Source: Paenibacillus sp. EZ-K15 (lineage in GTDB: Bacteria; Bacillota; Bacilli; Paenibacillales; Paenibacillaceae). Taken from it: 64,000 nt of DNA. Below the pieces are notes generated by a model that searched no databases, was not told the DNA's origin, and worked only from the letters and a program-made list of their open reading frames with translations. The position numbers and the translations under genes are program-made. Below, piece by piece: positions 36,521 to 44,756 of this stretch; the first letter of the stretch is position 1, and every line of letters begins with the position of its first letter. The DNA lies in the NCBI RefSeq assembly GCF_002573715.1, contig NZ_PDHM01000028.1:251651-315650 (forward strand), in the 5' to 3' direction.

Positions 36521-37456
36521 TTAATCCCGGAGGCTCCTGCCGGTCAGCGTCAGGAACACCGTTTCCAAATTCGGCTCGGAGGCTTGAACGGAACGAATCT
36601 CGATGCCCTGCGCCGTGAATTGTTGAATGATTTTATTCAGGTTATTGACCTCTGCATCGGAGCTGATGTGCACGATATTTTCCTTCACTTCAACCGCTTT
36701 GACGCCTGCAATCTCCTCCAACTTGCTCACTTCGAGATGGGTGGCCGATTGTACTTCAATTCCGATATCCTTCCGGTCCGTGATGATGGCCTTCAGCTGT
36801 GCCTTCGTGCCCTCCGCTATGATCTTGCCGTGGTCGATAATGGCAATCCGGGTGCAGAGCTCCTCCACTTCCTCCATATAATGGCTCGTGTACAGGATCG
36901 TGCTGCCCATCTCGTTCAGCTTCCTGACCGAATTCAGGATATAATTCCTCGATTGGGGATCGATGCCGACGGTCGGCTCATCCATGATGATCAGCTTCGG
37001 TCTGTGGGCAATTGCGCAGGCGATATTCAGTCGTCTCTTCATGCCCCCGGAGAAACTCTTCGGGTACATCTTATGTTTGTCGCTGAGTCCGACGAAGGCG
37101 AGGGCCTCCTCTGCCCTGCTCTTCAACTCCGATCCTCTCAATCCATACAATCCGGCAAAAAAATGAACATTCTCATAGGCGGTCAGATCCTCATAAATCG
37201 CAACCTCTTGCGGAACCATGCCGATCTGCTGCTTCGCGAACTTTCGATGCTTCACCAGATTCTTGCCCATGATATGAACCTCTCCCTTGGTCATGGGCAT
37301 GAGCGACGATATGATATTGATGGTTGTGCTCTTGCCAGCTCCGTTCGCGCCCAGGAAGCCGAAGATCTCGCCTTCCCGTATGTTCAACGACAACTGATCT
37401 ACCGCTATGAAATCCCCAAACTTTTTCGTGAGCCCTTTGATCTCCAGCACGTTCAT
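36521..37456 (-). CDS. ABC transporter ATP-binding protein (ABC-2 exporter)
   Basis: A 311-residue ATPase of the CcmA/NatA-like drug exporter type: Walker A GANGAGKST, Q-loop GMVPQEVAIYEDLTAYENV, signature FSGGMKRRLNIA, Walker B LIIMDEPTVGID and a C-terminal extension of about 90 residues typical of this group. The ATG at 37456 after GGAGGCG is used; a longer open frame has no supported start. It lies downstream of the two-component genes, which probably control it. Confidence 0.92.
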   Translation of the reverse strand: MNVLEIKGLTKKFGDFIAVDQLSLNIREGEIFGFLGANGAGKSTTINIISSLMPMTKGEVHIMGKNLVKHRKFAKQQIGMVPQEVAIYEDLTAYENVHFFAGLYGLRGSELKSRAEEALAFVGLSDKHKMYPKSFSGGMKRRLNIACAIAHRPKLIIMDEPTVGIDPQSRNYILNSVRKLNEMGSTILYTSHYMEEVEELCTRIAIIDHGKIIAEGTKAQLKAIITDRKDIGIEVQSATHLEVSKLEEIAGVKAVEVKENIVHISSDAEVNNLNKIIQQFTAQGIEIRSVQASEPNLETVFLTLTGRSLRD

Positions 37457-37670
37457 ACGCGTTTCGCCTCCATATTCCATCCACGCATCAACCGGTGGAC
37501 TTGATCTGCATTTATCGTACGAAAAAAGGATGCCCTTGCGATAGTGCACAAGTTCATCCTTACCCATGAGAATCTTCATGTTGTTGAGGACCCAAATCTT
37601 CACCCTTTGGGGGAAAGGAAGTCTCCTATGATCCGATCTCCTTAATTCACCAAATCAAGCTTACCAGGTG

Positions 37671-38795
37671 TTAACTATAAGGAATCAAAGTGGTCACCGA
37701 GAAGCCGGTGGAGCCATCCACGATCACGGTTCCATTCACGACCGCGGCGCGCTCCTCCATGCCCATGATCCCAAGACCTTTGATTACCTTCTGCATGCCC
37801 TTGCCGTTGTCGCTGACCTTGGCCTTGATCATAGTGCCCAGAACTTCGATATGTAGGGATACCGCCGTGGCATCGGCGTATTTCATCGTATTGGTTAACG
37901 CTTCCTGAGTGTTATCCTGGATGATTTTCCACTGCAGCGGTGTGATCAAGTCTACATTGCCCTCATACGTCAATACGGTTTTGATCGGATGTTGAGCGGA
38001 GAACTCCTCCAGAAACAAACGCATCCGGTTGATGCCGAGCTGCTCCGTCGGCGGTTTCACATTCTTCAGGACAAGCCTAATGCTCTCAATCCCTTCTTTG
38101 GAGATCGATATGGCATTCTGCAGGAGCTCGGCGGACTTGTCCTGATTCATTGCCATTAGACGTTTAGCCGCTTCCATCTGAATCAATGCCCCCGTCATGG
38201 AATGCCCGATCTTATCATGAATCTCCTGGGACAGCCGATTTCGCTCTTCCAGCTTGAACATGTATTCAAACTGTCGGATGTACTCATTATTTTCGCTCAG
38301 CCGCTGGGTCAACCGATCCAGTTCCAGATGCATCTGCTCGTTCTGCTCCTGATAGGATGTGACTCGGCTTATAAAAGTTCTCAGCATCGTGAGATAAATA
38401 TAGGATAGAACGGATATAAAGACATAGATCATGGCAAGCTCGTGAGGCACCATAAGCGCTGGAACCAACAGTGGGATCAGGATCATCCAGCTCCTGCGAA
38501 GATATAAAGACAGCAGTTCATACAGATTCGCGGGAAGCAGCATGAACAGCAGCGGATGTATGTAGATTGAGGACGCCAAGACAACAAGAATAGCCAGTAC
38601 CATGAAGTATGGCTGTGTATTGCGACTCTTGAAAATATAGACGGATACATTCACGGACAGGTAGAGAAGCATGACCAGTATATACCACGGCGTTATCGCA
38701 AGATCAGAGGCATAGGACTGGCCGATCACATACAGGAACAGAATCGTTTGAAAGCCGATGACCCACAATTCGGCATAATTTCGGCGTTCGCTCAC
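37671..38795 (-). CDS. NarL-type sensor histidine kinase
   Basis: A 374-residue kinase with about six N-terminal membrane segments (10-140), a short coiled coil (145-180) and a HisKA_3 domain with H193 in RLSQEIHDKIGHSMTGALIQME. The ATPase end has NDN-like QDNTQEALTNTMKYA and DNGKGM. The absence of a large extracellular domain suggests sensing in or near the membrane (LiaS/DesK-like). It overlaps the response regulator by 4 bp and is upstream of the ABC exporter genes. Confidence 0.9.
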   Translation of the reverse strand: MSERRNYAELWVIGFQTILFLYVIGQSYASDLAITPWYILVMLLYLSVNVSVYIFKSRNTQPYFMVLAILVVLASSIYIHPLLFMLLPANLYELLSLYLRRSWMILIPLLVPALMVPHELAMIYVFISVLSYIYLTMLRTFISRVTSYQEQNEQMHLELDRLTQRLSENNEYIRQFEYMFKLEERNRLSQEIHDKIGHSMTGALIQMEAAKRLMAMNQDKSAELLQNAISISKEGIESIRLVLKNVKPPTEQLGINRMRLFLEEFSAQHPIKTVLTYEGNVDLITPLQWKIIQDNTQEALTNTMKYADATAVSLHIEVLGTMIKAKVSDNGKGMQKVIKGLGIMGMEERAAVVNGTVIVDGSTGFSVTTLIPYS

Positions 38796-39436
38796 TTATT
38801 CACTTCCCCCGTCAAATAAAAAATCGCGATCTGGGTTCGATGCTCAAGACCTGTCTTACTGAGAACTGAAGTGATGTGATTGGCAATCGTGCCTTCGGAA
38901 ATAAACAGCTTCTTGGAGATTTCCTTGTTGGCCAGCCCTTTGGCAATGAGCGCCATAATATCCAGCTCCCGTTCGGTGAATAGACTCCGGTCGAACTTGG
39001 CACCGGTGTCTTCCTTGTCCGGCTTCAGCCCGGATTTGATTTTATCCAGCACGACGTCCTGCAGTACATGATGGCCGTGGTACACGGTTTTGATCGCATC
39101 GCGAATCCGTTCCGGGTCGTTATTCTTCAGCAGATACCCCTTGGCGCCGTTCAGGATCGCGTCGGCAATATATTCATCGTCGTCGAAGGTCGTCAAGATC
39201 AGCGTCCTGGTTTTGGTGCGCTCCGTAAGCTGTTTCGTGGCCTCAACGCCGTTCAGATTCGGCATCCGGACGTCCATCAGTGCCACATCCACTTCATGCG
39301 CTTCGCAATAGGCGACCGCTTCCTGGCCGTCTTCAACCGTCGCTACCACGTCGAACTCATCAAACGTGGCCAGAATGATTTTCATGCCTTCCCTGATAAA
39401 AGAGTTATCGTCCGCTATGATCACTTTAATCTTCAA
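38792..39436 (-). CDS. NarL/LuxR-family response regulator
   Basis: A 214-residue regulator: receiver domain with DD at 9-10, D55 (VALMDVRMPN) and K in LLKNNDPE; the C-terminal LuxR-type helix-turn-helix is LTERELDIMALIAKGLANKEISKKLFISEGTIANHITSVLSKTG-like. It is the first gene of a five-gene operon (regulator, kinase, ATPase, two permeases), so it probably activates its own operon. The upstream gap 39437-39590 is AT-rich with no clear operator recognised. Confidence 0.92.
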   Translation of the reverse strand: MKIKVIIADDNSFIREGMKIILATFDEFDVVATVEDGQEAVAYCEAHEVDVALMDVRMPNLNGVEATKQLTERTKTRTLILTTFDDDEYIADAILNGAKGYLLKNNDPERIRDAIKTVYHGHHVLQDVVLDKIKSGLKPDKEDTGAKFDRSLFTERELDIMALIAKGLANKEISKKLFISEGTIANHITSVLSKTGLEHRTQIAIFYLTGEVNK

Positions 39437-39590
39437 CTTACGCTCACACTCCCTTATTCAGGATTATACAGGCTGCCATCTTGAAGAACGATAGTATTTT
39501 ATTCACCTGAATAAAAGTTGATCGTCACGATGCTAAACACTTTTGCCATGATCACCCGACCGATATAGACCAACCTGCTTAAACAAAGTA

Positions 39591-39622
39591 AAAAAGCAGT
39601 GCGGATATACACCCCACACTGC
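39591..39622 (-). terminator. Terminator of the YhgE-like permease gene, displaced by a repeat insertion
   Basis: GCAGTGTGG/CCGCACTGC (39596-39622, one wobble pair) is followed on the minus strand by TTTTTT. It belongs downstream of the gene ending at 39740, but a 90-bp repeat element now lies between stop codon and hairpin. Confidence 0.7.
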
Positions 39623-39645
39623 CCATTCGCCAGCCTATTCTATTA

Positions 39646-39735
39646 GTGCGTGTTCAAAAAGTCGGATTTTCAGCACCGAGGTTTATGCTTCCGACGCGCG
39701 TTTTCAAAACGCTTTAGGTTAGATTTTGAACAACC
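39646..39735. mobile_element. Short internally deleted copy of the GTTCAAAAAGTCG repeat
   Basis: GTGCGTGTTCAAAAAGTCGG and the following GATTTTCAGCACCGA match the far end of the element at 20003-20217 read on the opposite strand. The middle is deleted, and the other end is TTTTGAACAACC. TCTATTA flanks both sides (39639-39645, 39736-39742), consistent with a 7-bp target duplication that includes the stop codon of the adjacent gene. Confidence 0.75.
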
Positions 39736-39739
39736 TCTA

Positions 39740-40918
39740 TTAAGAAGCGGTCATCGACTTTCTTTTGTCCGAAAGGCTCCCCCTCTTGAGCATCGAGGCC
39801 AGCAGCAGAATAAGAAAACCTCCTGCAATGGACCACAATACGGCGGAATGCGAAGATGATGGAGCGTATCCGTCAAAATACATCACATCTCGTAGAGCCG
39901 AAGCAGCAAAGCGGAGCGGTGTCCACGAGTACAGCCAATCCTGCGTTGCCTGCGGTAGAAACTCCGGCGCCATATTGAGAAGCGGCATCGAGAAGAACAT
40001 CAGGAGCACCAAAAGCCCTATAGCCGGGATTCCCATCCAGTTGAGCAGGGTCGACTGAAGGAGAAAAAAAGCAGAACCGGCCAACCATAACATCAGCCAG
40101 ACTCGGCCCCCGTTGGCAAACTCCATGCCATACCAGGAGGAAGCCATCCATACCAGGAAACCGGAGGCCAGACCAGCCAGCAGCAAACCAGCAGCGCCTT
40201 GCAGCACGATCGAGGTCCCCCTGTTGCTACCATCAGCTACGGCTTTCTGCAGCGTCTGGAACAAGAACATGCTAATGATCAGACACCCGATCCATAAAAT
40301 CTGTACCAGCATGCCCGGCGCATTGCCGCTTGCATGGTTAACCCCGAAAGGGTGAACAATCTCCTCATGAACCTCAAACGGGGTAAGGAGAGCCTGTGCT
40401 GTTGTTACCGGCAGCATATCCGTCTGCGCGCTGATCATGGTCAATGCCTGCTTGGAGAGCTGCGCACCTGCCATCTTCATCGCTTGCCCGAGCATCTGTT
40501 TCACCGCAGTGGATGCCTGCGTGCTCATCCCCTCGTTCACCAACACCTGCACCACAGCCGGCTTCGGAGCAGGCGATTGCAGCGACAAGATGCCCGCGCT
40601 TAAGTCCTCAGGCAACACGAGGGCTCCATAATACTTCTGGCTGTCGAGCCCTTCCCGTGCCTCCGCTTCCGATTTTACGATCTCCCAATGAATGGGCAGC
40701 TGTGAGTTTCCCTGCAGCATCCCCTTCATCATATCGCCAACGGCAAGAGGTTGGCCGTTCGGAAATTCCGCCGGCTGATCCAAGACGACCAATGCAACGG
40801 GCAGAGACTTCGGCTTCGCTCCCGCGATCGATCCCATCATGGCCACGCCGAAGACCGACAGCACCAAGATGACAACCAATGCGCCGATCCACAGCATGTT
40901 TTGTCTTAAGAAACCCAT
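39740..40918 (-). CDS. YhgE/Pip-like ABC-2 membrane protein
   Basis: A 392-residue membrane protein with one N-terminal helix (about 8-30), an extracellular domain (about 35-190) and five or six C-terminal helices. This is the arrangement of the DUF3533/YhgE-Pip branch of ABC-2 permeases; no ATPase gene is adjacent. The ATG at 40918 has GAGGAG at normal spacing; a GTG three codons earlier (40927) is the alternative. It is divergent from a TetR regulator with a 25-bp inverted repeat just upstream, so it is probably a TetR-controlled export or envelope protein. Confidence 0.8.
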   Translation of the reverse strand: MGFLRQNMLWIGALVVILVLSVFGVAMMGSIAGAKPKSLPVALVVLDQPAEFPNGQPLAVGDMMKGMLQGNSQLPIHWEIVKSEAEAREGLDSQKYYGALVLPEDLSAGILSLQSPAPKPAVVQVLVNEGMSTQASTAVKQMLGQAMKMAGAQLSKQALTMISAQTDMLPVTTAQALLTPFEVHEEIVHPFGVNHASGNAPGMLVQILWIGCLIISMFLFQTLQKAVADGSNRGTSIVLQGAAGLLLAGLASGFLVWMASSWYGMEFANGGRVWLMLWLAGSAFFLLQSTLLNWMGIPAIGLLVLLMFFSMPLLNMAPEFLPQATQDWLYSWTPLRFAASALRDVMYFDGYAPSSSHSAVLWSIAGGFLILLLASMLKRGSLSDKRKSMTAS

Positions 40919-40935
40919 ATCTACCACTCCTCGTT

Positions 40936-40960
40936 ATTAATGAACATACTGTTGATTAAT
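40936..40960. promoter_or_regulatory. Probable TetR operator
   Basis: ATTAATGAACA-TAC-TGTTGATTAAT, 11-bp arms with a single mismatch, lies 9-18 bp upstream of the permease start. Related half-sites (TGTTGATTAA at 41051-41060 and TGTTCATTACTCATCA nearby) lie closer to the TetR gene. Confidence 0.6.
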
Positions 40961-41089
40961 AATCACAGCGTTAATTATAATGAAGAGAGAAATATGTTCA
41001 ATCATCAGCTTTCGGCGGAGTGTTCATTACTCATCAGTGTACAAGCCTTCTGTTGATTAAGTGTTCAAATTGTACTGGAGGGGAATTCC

Positions 41090-41701
41090 TTGACCAAAAA
41101 GACGGATCGCCGGCAAATTCGGACGAATCAGCTGTTGCGGCAAACCTTGTTTGAGCTCATGGACGAAAAAAACATAAACGCGATTACCGTCACCGATATC
41201 GCCAATCGCGCCAATATCAACCGAGGTACCTTCTATCTGCACTATCGTGATGTGCCGGATATACTGGATAAGCTCAAAGAAGAGGTGCTCCAGAAGATTA
41301 AAGACATCGTCGTTCATATTGACCCCAGGGATTCCAGAGACTATGCGGAAAAGGGAGAGCCTTACCCGGCGTCAGAACAAATATTCGAGGAGCTCATTCG
41401 GCATGCCGCCTTCATCCGAGCCATTGTCGGACCGAACGGTGACATCTCGTTCGTTCGGCAGTTCAGGGATTTCATGAAGGAGCATATGTTTGCTAAGCAT
41501 GCGTTCAGAATGCCCGCAGGAGAGAATCAAATCATTCCGAGCGATTACCTGATTGCGTATATGACCTCCGCCAATACCGGCCTGGTCATACACTGGATCG
41601 AGTCCGGCATGAATAAGTCCGCAAGAGAAATGGCGATCATGATGACGCAGCTGATCAACTACGGCCCGTTGATTACCTCAGGGATTATCCAAAGACAGTA
41701 A
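41090..41701 (+). CDS. TetR/AcrR-family regulator
   Basis: A 203-residue regulator with an N-terminal TetR helix-turn-helix (QLLRQTLFELMDEKNINAITVTDIANRANINRGTFYLHYRDV) and an all-helical ligand domain like that of the TetR_C_8/DhaS-like group. The start is TTG at 41090 with GGAGGGG at 7-nt spacing. It is divergent from the YhgE-like permease, which it probably represses; such pairs respond to toxic amphiphiles. Confidence 0.88.
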   Translation: MTKKTDRRQIRTNQLLRQTLFELMDEKNINAITVTDIANRANINRGTFYLHYRDVPDILDKLKEEVLQKIKDIVVHIDPRDSRDYAEKGEPYPASEQIFEELIRHAAFIRAIVGPNGDISFVRQFRDFMKEHMFAKHAFRMPAGENQIIPSDYLIAYMTSANTGLVIHWIESGMNKSAREMAIMMTQLINYGPLITSGIIQRQ

Positions 41702-41712
41702 GGAACACAAAA

Positions 41713-41742
41713 AAGAGAAGCGGGGATCCCCTCGCCTCTCTT
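41713..41742. terminator. Bidirectional terminator
   Basis: AGAGAAGCGGGG-AT-CCCCTCGCCTCTCT forms a hairpin between the convergent TetR and ferredoxin-NADP reductase genes. Confidence 0.6.
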
Positions 41743-41774
41743 CTATGCTTAATTAGGCACCTTGCCTTCATTCG

Positions 41775-42824
41775 CTAATTGATCAATTGCTTCACTAATT
41801 CGCGATTGCGCTCCTTGAACACATCGTTGTGCGAAGAAACCATCGCGAATTTTTTGGCATCCGGCTCAATGAACTGCTTCGCGCTGTTCACGGCATTCGC
41901 GGCATCCTGGAAGGCGCCGGCAATGAGGTGCAGCTTCCCGTCAAAATGCAGGATATCGCCCGCGGCATACAATCCCGGTATGGAGGAGTTGCAGCTTGCG
42001 TTGCCTGCGATATAGTAATCATCCACCCGATGAATATCGAGCTTGCTGTTCTCCAGCAGCGACATATCCCGTTCATAGCCATGGTTAATAATCACTTCGT
42101 CCACGGCCAGATAGGAAACTTCCCCCGTCGCATTGTTGGTCAATTCTACCCGTTCAATCACCTCATGATTATCTGAAGCAATGAGCTTCGTAATCGATGT
42201 ATTGAGATGGCAAGTGGCCCTGCTGTTCATCAGCTGCTCGACCTGCGCTTCATGGCCTGACAATTCGTCCTTGCGGTAGGCCAGGTACACCTTCTTCGCT
42301 ACAGGCTCCAGCTCATTCGCCCAATCCACGGCCGAATTCCCTCCACCGGACACAATGACGGTTTTGCCCTTGAAATGCTGCAGGGACTTCACCGTATAGT
42401 TCAGGTTCGACACTTCAAACCGCTCGGCTCCTTCAATCTCCAGCTTCTGCGGATTCAAGATGCCTCCTCCGACCGCCACGATGACCGTTTTGGACAAATG
42501 CACGCCGGAATTCGCCGTATGTAATTCGAATAGTCCTTCCTCGTTGTGTGCTATCGACTCAACCTTCTCGTTTAACAGCACTTCGGGGTTAAACGTCAGA
42601 CCTTGCTGAACCATCTGTTCGATCAGCTTCGCACCCGGAACTGGTGTCAGCCCGCCGACGTCCCATATCATTTTTTCCGGATAGACGTGAACCTTCCCGC
42701 CAAGCATGGGTTGATATTCTATAATCTTGGTCTTCATGCCGCGCAGTCCACTATAAAAAGCAGAATATAATCCTGCTGGTCCTCCACCAATAACCGTTAC
42801 ATCAAATATCTCTTTCCCACTCAT
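41775..42824 (-). CDS. Ferredoxin-NADP(+) reductase type 2 (YumC/YcgT-like)
   Basis: A 349-residue FAD/NADPH flavoenzyme related to thioredoxin reductase but without the CxxC pair. FAD motif GGGPAG is at 13-18, the NADP motif is SGGGNSAVDWA, and the C-terminal FAD segment is GLYAAGDILHFDGKLHLIAGAFQDAANAVN. This matches the ferredoxin/flavodoxin-reducing type 2 FNRs. A near-consensus Fur box sits about 55 bp upstream, so expression should rise on iron limitation; it may supply electrons for iron release from siderophores. Confidence 0.92.
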   Translation of the reverse strand: MSGKEIFDVTVIGGGPAGLYSAFYSGLRGMKTKIIEYQPMLGGKVHVYPEKMIWDVGGLTPVPGAKLIEQMVQQGLTFNPEVLLNEKVESIAHNEEGLFELHTANSGVHLSKTVIVAVGGGILNPQKLEIEGAERFEVSNLNYTVKSLQHFKGKTVIVSGGGNSAVDWANELEPVAKKVYLAYRKDELSGHEAQVEQLMNSRATCHLNTSITKLIASDNHEVIERVELTNNATGEVSYLAVDEVIINHGYERDMSLLENSKLDIHRVDDYYIAGNASCNSSIPGLYAAGDILHFDGKLHLIAGAFQDAANAVNSAKQFIEPDAKKFAMVSSHNDVFKERNRELVKQLIN

Positions 42825-42879
42825 TGCATTTCACTCCCGGTCTATAGATTAAAAGGCTGTTTTGTGATCACCTTGTAAC

Positions 42880-42898
42880 GTAAATGATTATCATTATC
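42880..42898. promoter_or_regulatory. Fur box upstream of the ferredoxin-NADP reductase
   Basis: This 19-mer, with core AATGATTATCATTATC, matches the classical Fur consensus at 17 of 19 positions. Confidence 0.85.
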
Positions 42899-43063
42899 AA
42901 TTAGTATACGTTGCCTTCCACCGTTTTACAATCAATCATTTAGAAAAAATTCATTTTGTCACAATATCGCCTATATATAGGTATGTAACATCCCACTAAT
43001 CTATATATGGATATTATTCGGATGAAACATGAATATTATTTAAAAATTCCATTAAGATATTTA

Positions 43064-43092
43064 TTGACAATGACGCGGCCCCCCATTATATT
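43064..43092 (+). promoter_or_regulatory. Promoter of the siderophore ATPase gene
   Basis: TTGACA (43064-43069), 17 bp, TATATT (43087-43092): a strong sigma-A-type promoter ending just before a Fur box. Confidence 0.75.
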
Positions 43093-43099
43093 TAGGAAT

Positions 43100-43118
43100 G
43101 AAATTGAGAATCATTATC
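43100..43118. promoter_or_regulatory. Fur box at the ATPase transcription start
   Basis: The 19-mer ending in AGAATCATTATC matches the Fur consensus at 15 of 19 positions and lies immediately downstream of the -10 box, where bound Fur would block transcription. Confidence 0.75.
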
Positions 43119-43150
43119 GTTCGATGGCTAACTACTCTGGAGGTGAAATG

Positions 43151-44023
43151 ATGATTCGCCTAAGTACAGATCGAATAAGCGTCGGTTACGGCGAGAATCT
43201 GATATTGAATCGTCTTAACGTAGATATTCCCGATAAAAGAATCACAACTATCATTGGGCCTAACGGCTGCGGCAAATCCACTCTATTGAAGGCTGTTACC
43301 CGCATTATTCCTTACCAATCCGGCGCTGCCATTCTGGATGGAGAAGAAATCGCCAAGATGAACACCAAGCTGCTGGCGAAGAAGCTGGCCATTCTGCCCC
43401 AGACTCCGGAAGGACCGGGCGGATTGACGGTTGGCGAGCTCGTATCCTATGGCCGTTATCCTCATCAACGCGGTTTTGGCCGCCTGACCAAGCAGGATAT
43501 GGAAGTGATTGACTGGGCCCTGGAGGTCACCGGAACCCAGGATTATAAGTTCCGCTCGGTGGATGCTCTGTCCGGCGGACAAAGACAGCGGGTGTGGATT
43601 GCGATGGCACTTGCTCAGGAGACCGAAATGATCTTCCTCGACGAACCGACTACGTATCTGGACATGGCGCATCAGCTTGAGATTCTGGAACTTCTGGAGA
43701 GGCTTAATATCGAGCAGGAGCGTACCATTGTCATGGTTCTGCATGATTTAAACCAAGCCGCCAGATTCGCTGATTACATTATCGCGATGAAGGATGGAGA
43801 TATCATTCAGGCCGGAGATCCCGAAGCCGTCATCTCGCACGACGTATTGAAGAAAGTATTCCATATTGATGCAGAGATCGGCCGCGATCCGCGCACGGCA
43901 AAACCGATCTGCATCACGTACAATCTATTAAAAGGGGAAAAAGAGGATATTCTCAAAACGGAAAAAAACGACAACTACGAAGAGACTACTCATCCCGTTT
44001 ATAGCGTTGCTGCTCATTCTTAG
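43151..44023 (+). CDS. Ferric-siderophore ABC transporter ATP-binding protein
   Basis: A 290-residue ATPase of the FecE/FhuC/YusV type: Walker A GPNGCGKST, Q-loop ILPQTPEGPGGLTVGELVSYGRYPHQ, signature LSGGQRQRVWIAMA, Walker B MIFLDEPTTYLDMAHQ and H-loop LHDLNQAARFAD. GGAGGTGA favours the ATG at 43151 (or 43148). No permease or intact binding-protein gene is adjacent, so it probably works with permeases encoded elsewhere. The last 25 or so residues (after YNLLKG) overlap a decayed lipoprotein reading frame. It is Fur-controlled. Confidence 0.92.
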   Translation: MIRLSTDRISVGYGENLILNRLNVDIPDKRITTIIGPNGCGKSTLLKAVTRIIPYQSGAAILDGEEIAKMNTKLLAKKLAILPQTPEGPGGLTVGELVSYGRYPHQRGFGRLTKQDMEVIDWALEVTGTQDYKFRSVDALSGGQRQRVWIAMALAQETEMIFLDEPTTYLDMAHQLEILELLERLNIEQERTIVMVLHDLNQAARFADYIIAMKDGDIIQAGDPEAVISHDVLKKVFHIDAEIGRDPRTAKPICITYNLLKGEKEDILKTEKNDNYEETTHPVYSVAAHS

Positions 44024-44096
44024 TGCTTGTGGCAGCAAGCCGGCAGAAACAAGCAGCAGCAATACAGAAACTGTTGAACCTCATATTACTTTCTAA
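43932..44096 (+). pseudogene. Remnant of a siderophore-binding lipoprotein gene
   Basis: A second frame overlapping the end of the ATPase gene encodes KKTTTTKRLLIPFIALLL then ILSACGSKPAETSSSNTE, a textbook lipoprotein signal peptide with lipobox LSAC and the Ser-rich linker typical of ferric-siderophore-binding proteins. The expected start codon is ATA (43947-43949), consistent with mutated ATG. The frame stops after VEPHITF, about 20 codons past the lipid cysteine, and a terminator follows at once. The mature binding domain (normally about 280 residues) has been lost, apparently by internal deletion. Confidence 0.8.
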
Positions 44097-44106
44097 TGAA
44101 CTTCCA

Positions 44107-44147
44107 AAGCCATCATTGCTCTCCCTCGGGGTAATGATGGCTTCTTT
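44107..44147 (+). terminator. Terminator of the truncated iron operon
   Basis: AAGCCATCATT (44107-44117) pairs with AATGATGGCTT (44133-44143), followed by CTTTATAT. Confidence 0.8.
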
Positions 44148-44199
44148 ATATAAAAAATGTAATATATGGGTAAAGCATCATCAGGAAAGAGGAGGAATT

Positions 44200-44685
44200 A
44201 TGACGAGATTAAAAACCATAATCGGTTCAGCCGAAAAAAAACAATGGATACTCACCTCTCCTGTATGGATTATCCTCATCATCAGCTCACTATGTACGTT
44301 CTGGATTTTCAATCTCTTGGTCGACCTTGGACTATCTCAACGCGATTCGGGATGGATCAACATCGCCATCGTGGGAACGTACCTAACAGGCTACCTAGCC
44401 GGCGAGCTGTATGTCTATCTGGATCGAACGTATGTAGATGGAGAGCAATCCTATACCCAGGGTGACGACATAAAGTCCGGATCTTTAAAGAAACGAATCC
44501 TCCTTCAGTTCCCCATATACCTCTTTGTGCTCCTAAACATCCTATGTTTTAATTGGATTCACGGATTATTCCGATCCCTTGGGCTGTCTTCCTGGTATGC
44601 CTATTACCTGCACATGTCCTTCCTGTGCTTGTACTGGTTTGGCTATGGTTGCCGTCATTTCCGGGCCTATCTCCTCAAAAAATAA
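44200..44685 (+). CDS. Hypothetical four-helix membrane protein
   Basis: A 161-residue protein with four hydrophobic segments (about 18-40, 48-68, 100-120 and 130-152). No family is recognised. The ATG at 44200 follows AGGAGGAAT. It is a single gene between two terminators. Confidence 0.65.
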   Translation: MTRLKTIIGSAEKKQWILTSPVWIILIISSLCTFWIFNLLVDLGLSQRDSGWINIAIVGTYLTGYLAGELYVYLDRTYVDGEQSYTQGDDIKSGSLKKRILLQFPIYLFVLLNILCFNWIHGLFRSLGLSSWYAYYLHMSFLCLYWFGYGCRHFRAYLLKK

Positions 44686-44713
44686 AGAGGGCACCCTATG
44701 GATGCCCTCTTTA
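44684..44713. terminator. Bidirectional terminator
   Basis: AAAGAGGGCA...TGCCCTCTTTA hairpin between the membrane protein gene and the convergent BCCT gene. Confidence 0.75.
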
Positions 44714-44756
44714 TCGCGCAGGGAATAAAAAGCCACATTCCGCCAAGTGTTTGCCC

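Noticed and set aside
36470..37504. 344-residue plus-strand ORF across the ABC ATPase gene
   Set aside because: It is the antisense frame of a clear ATPase with Walker motifs; long antisense frames are common in such GC-balanced genes.
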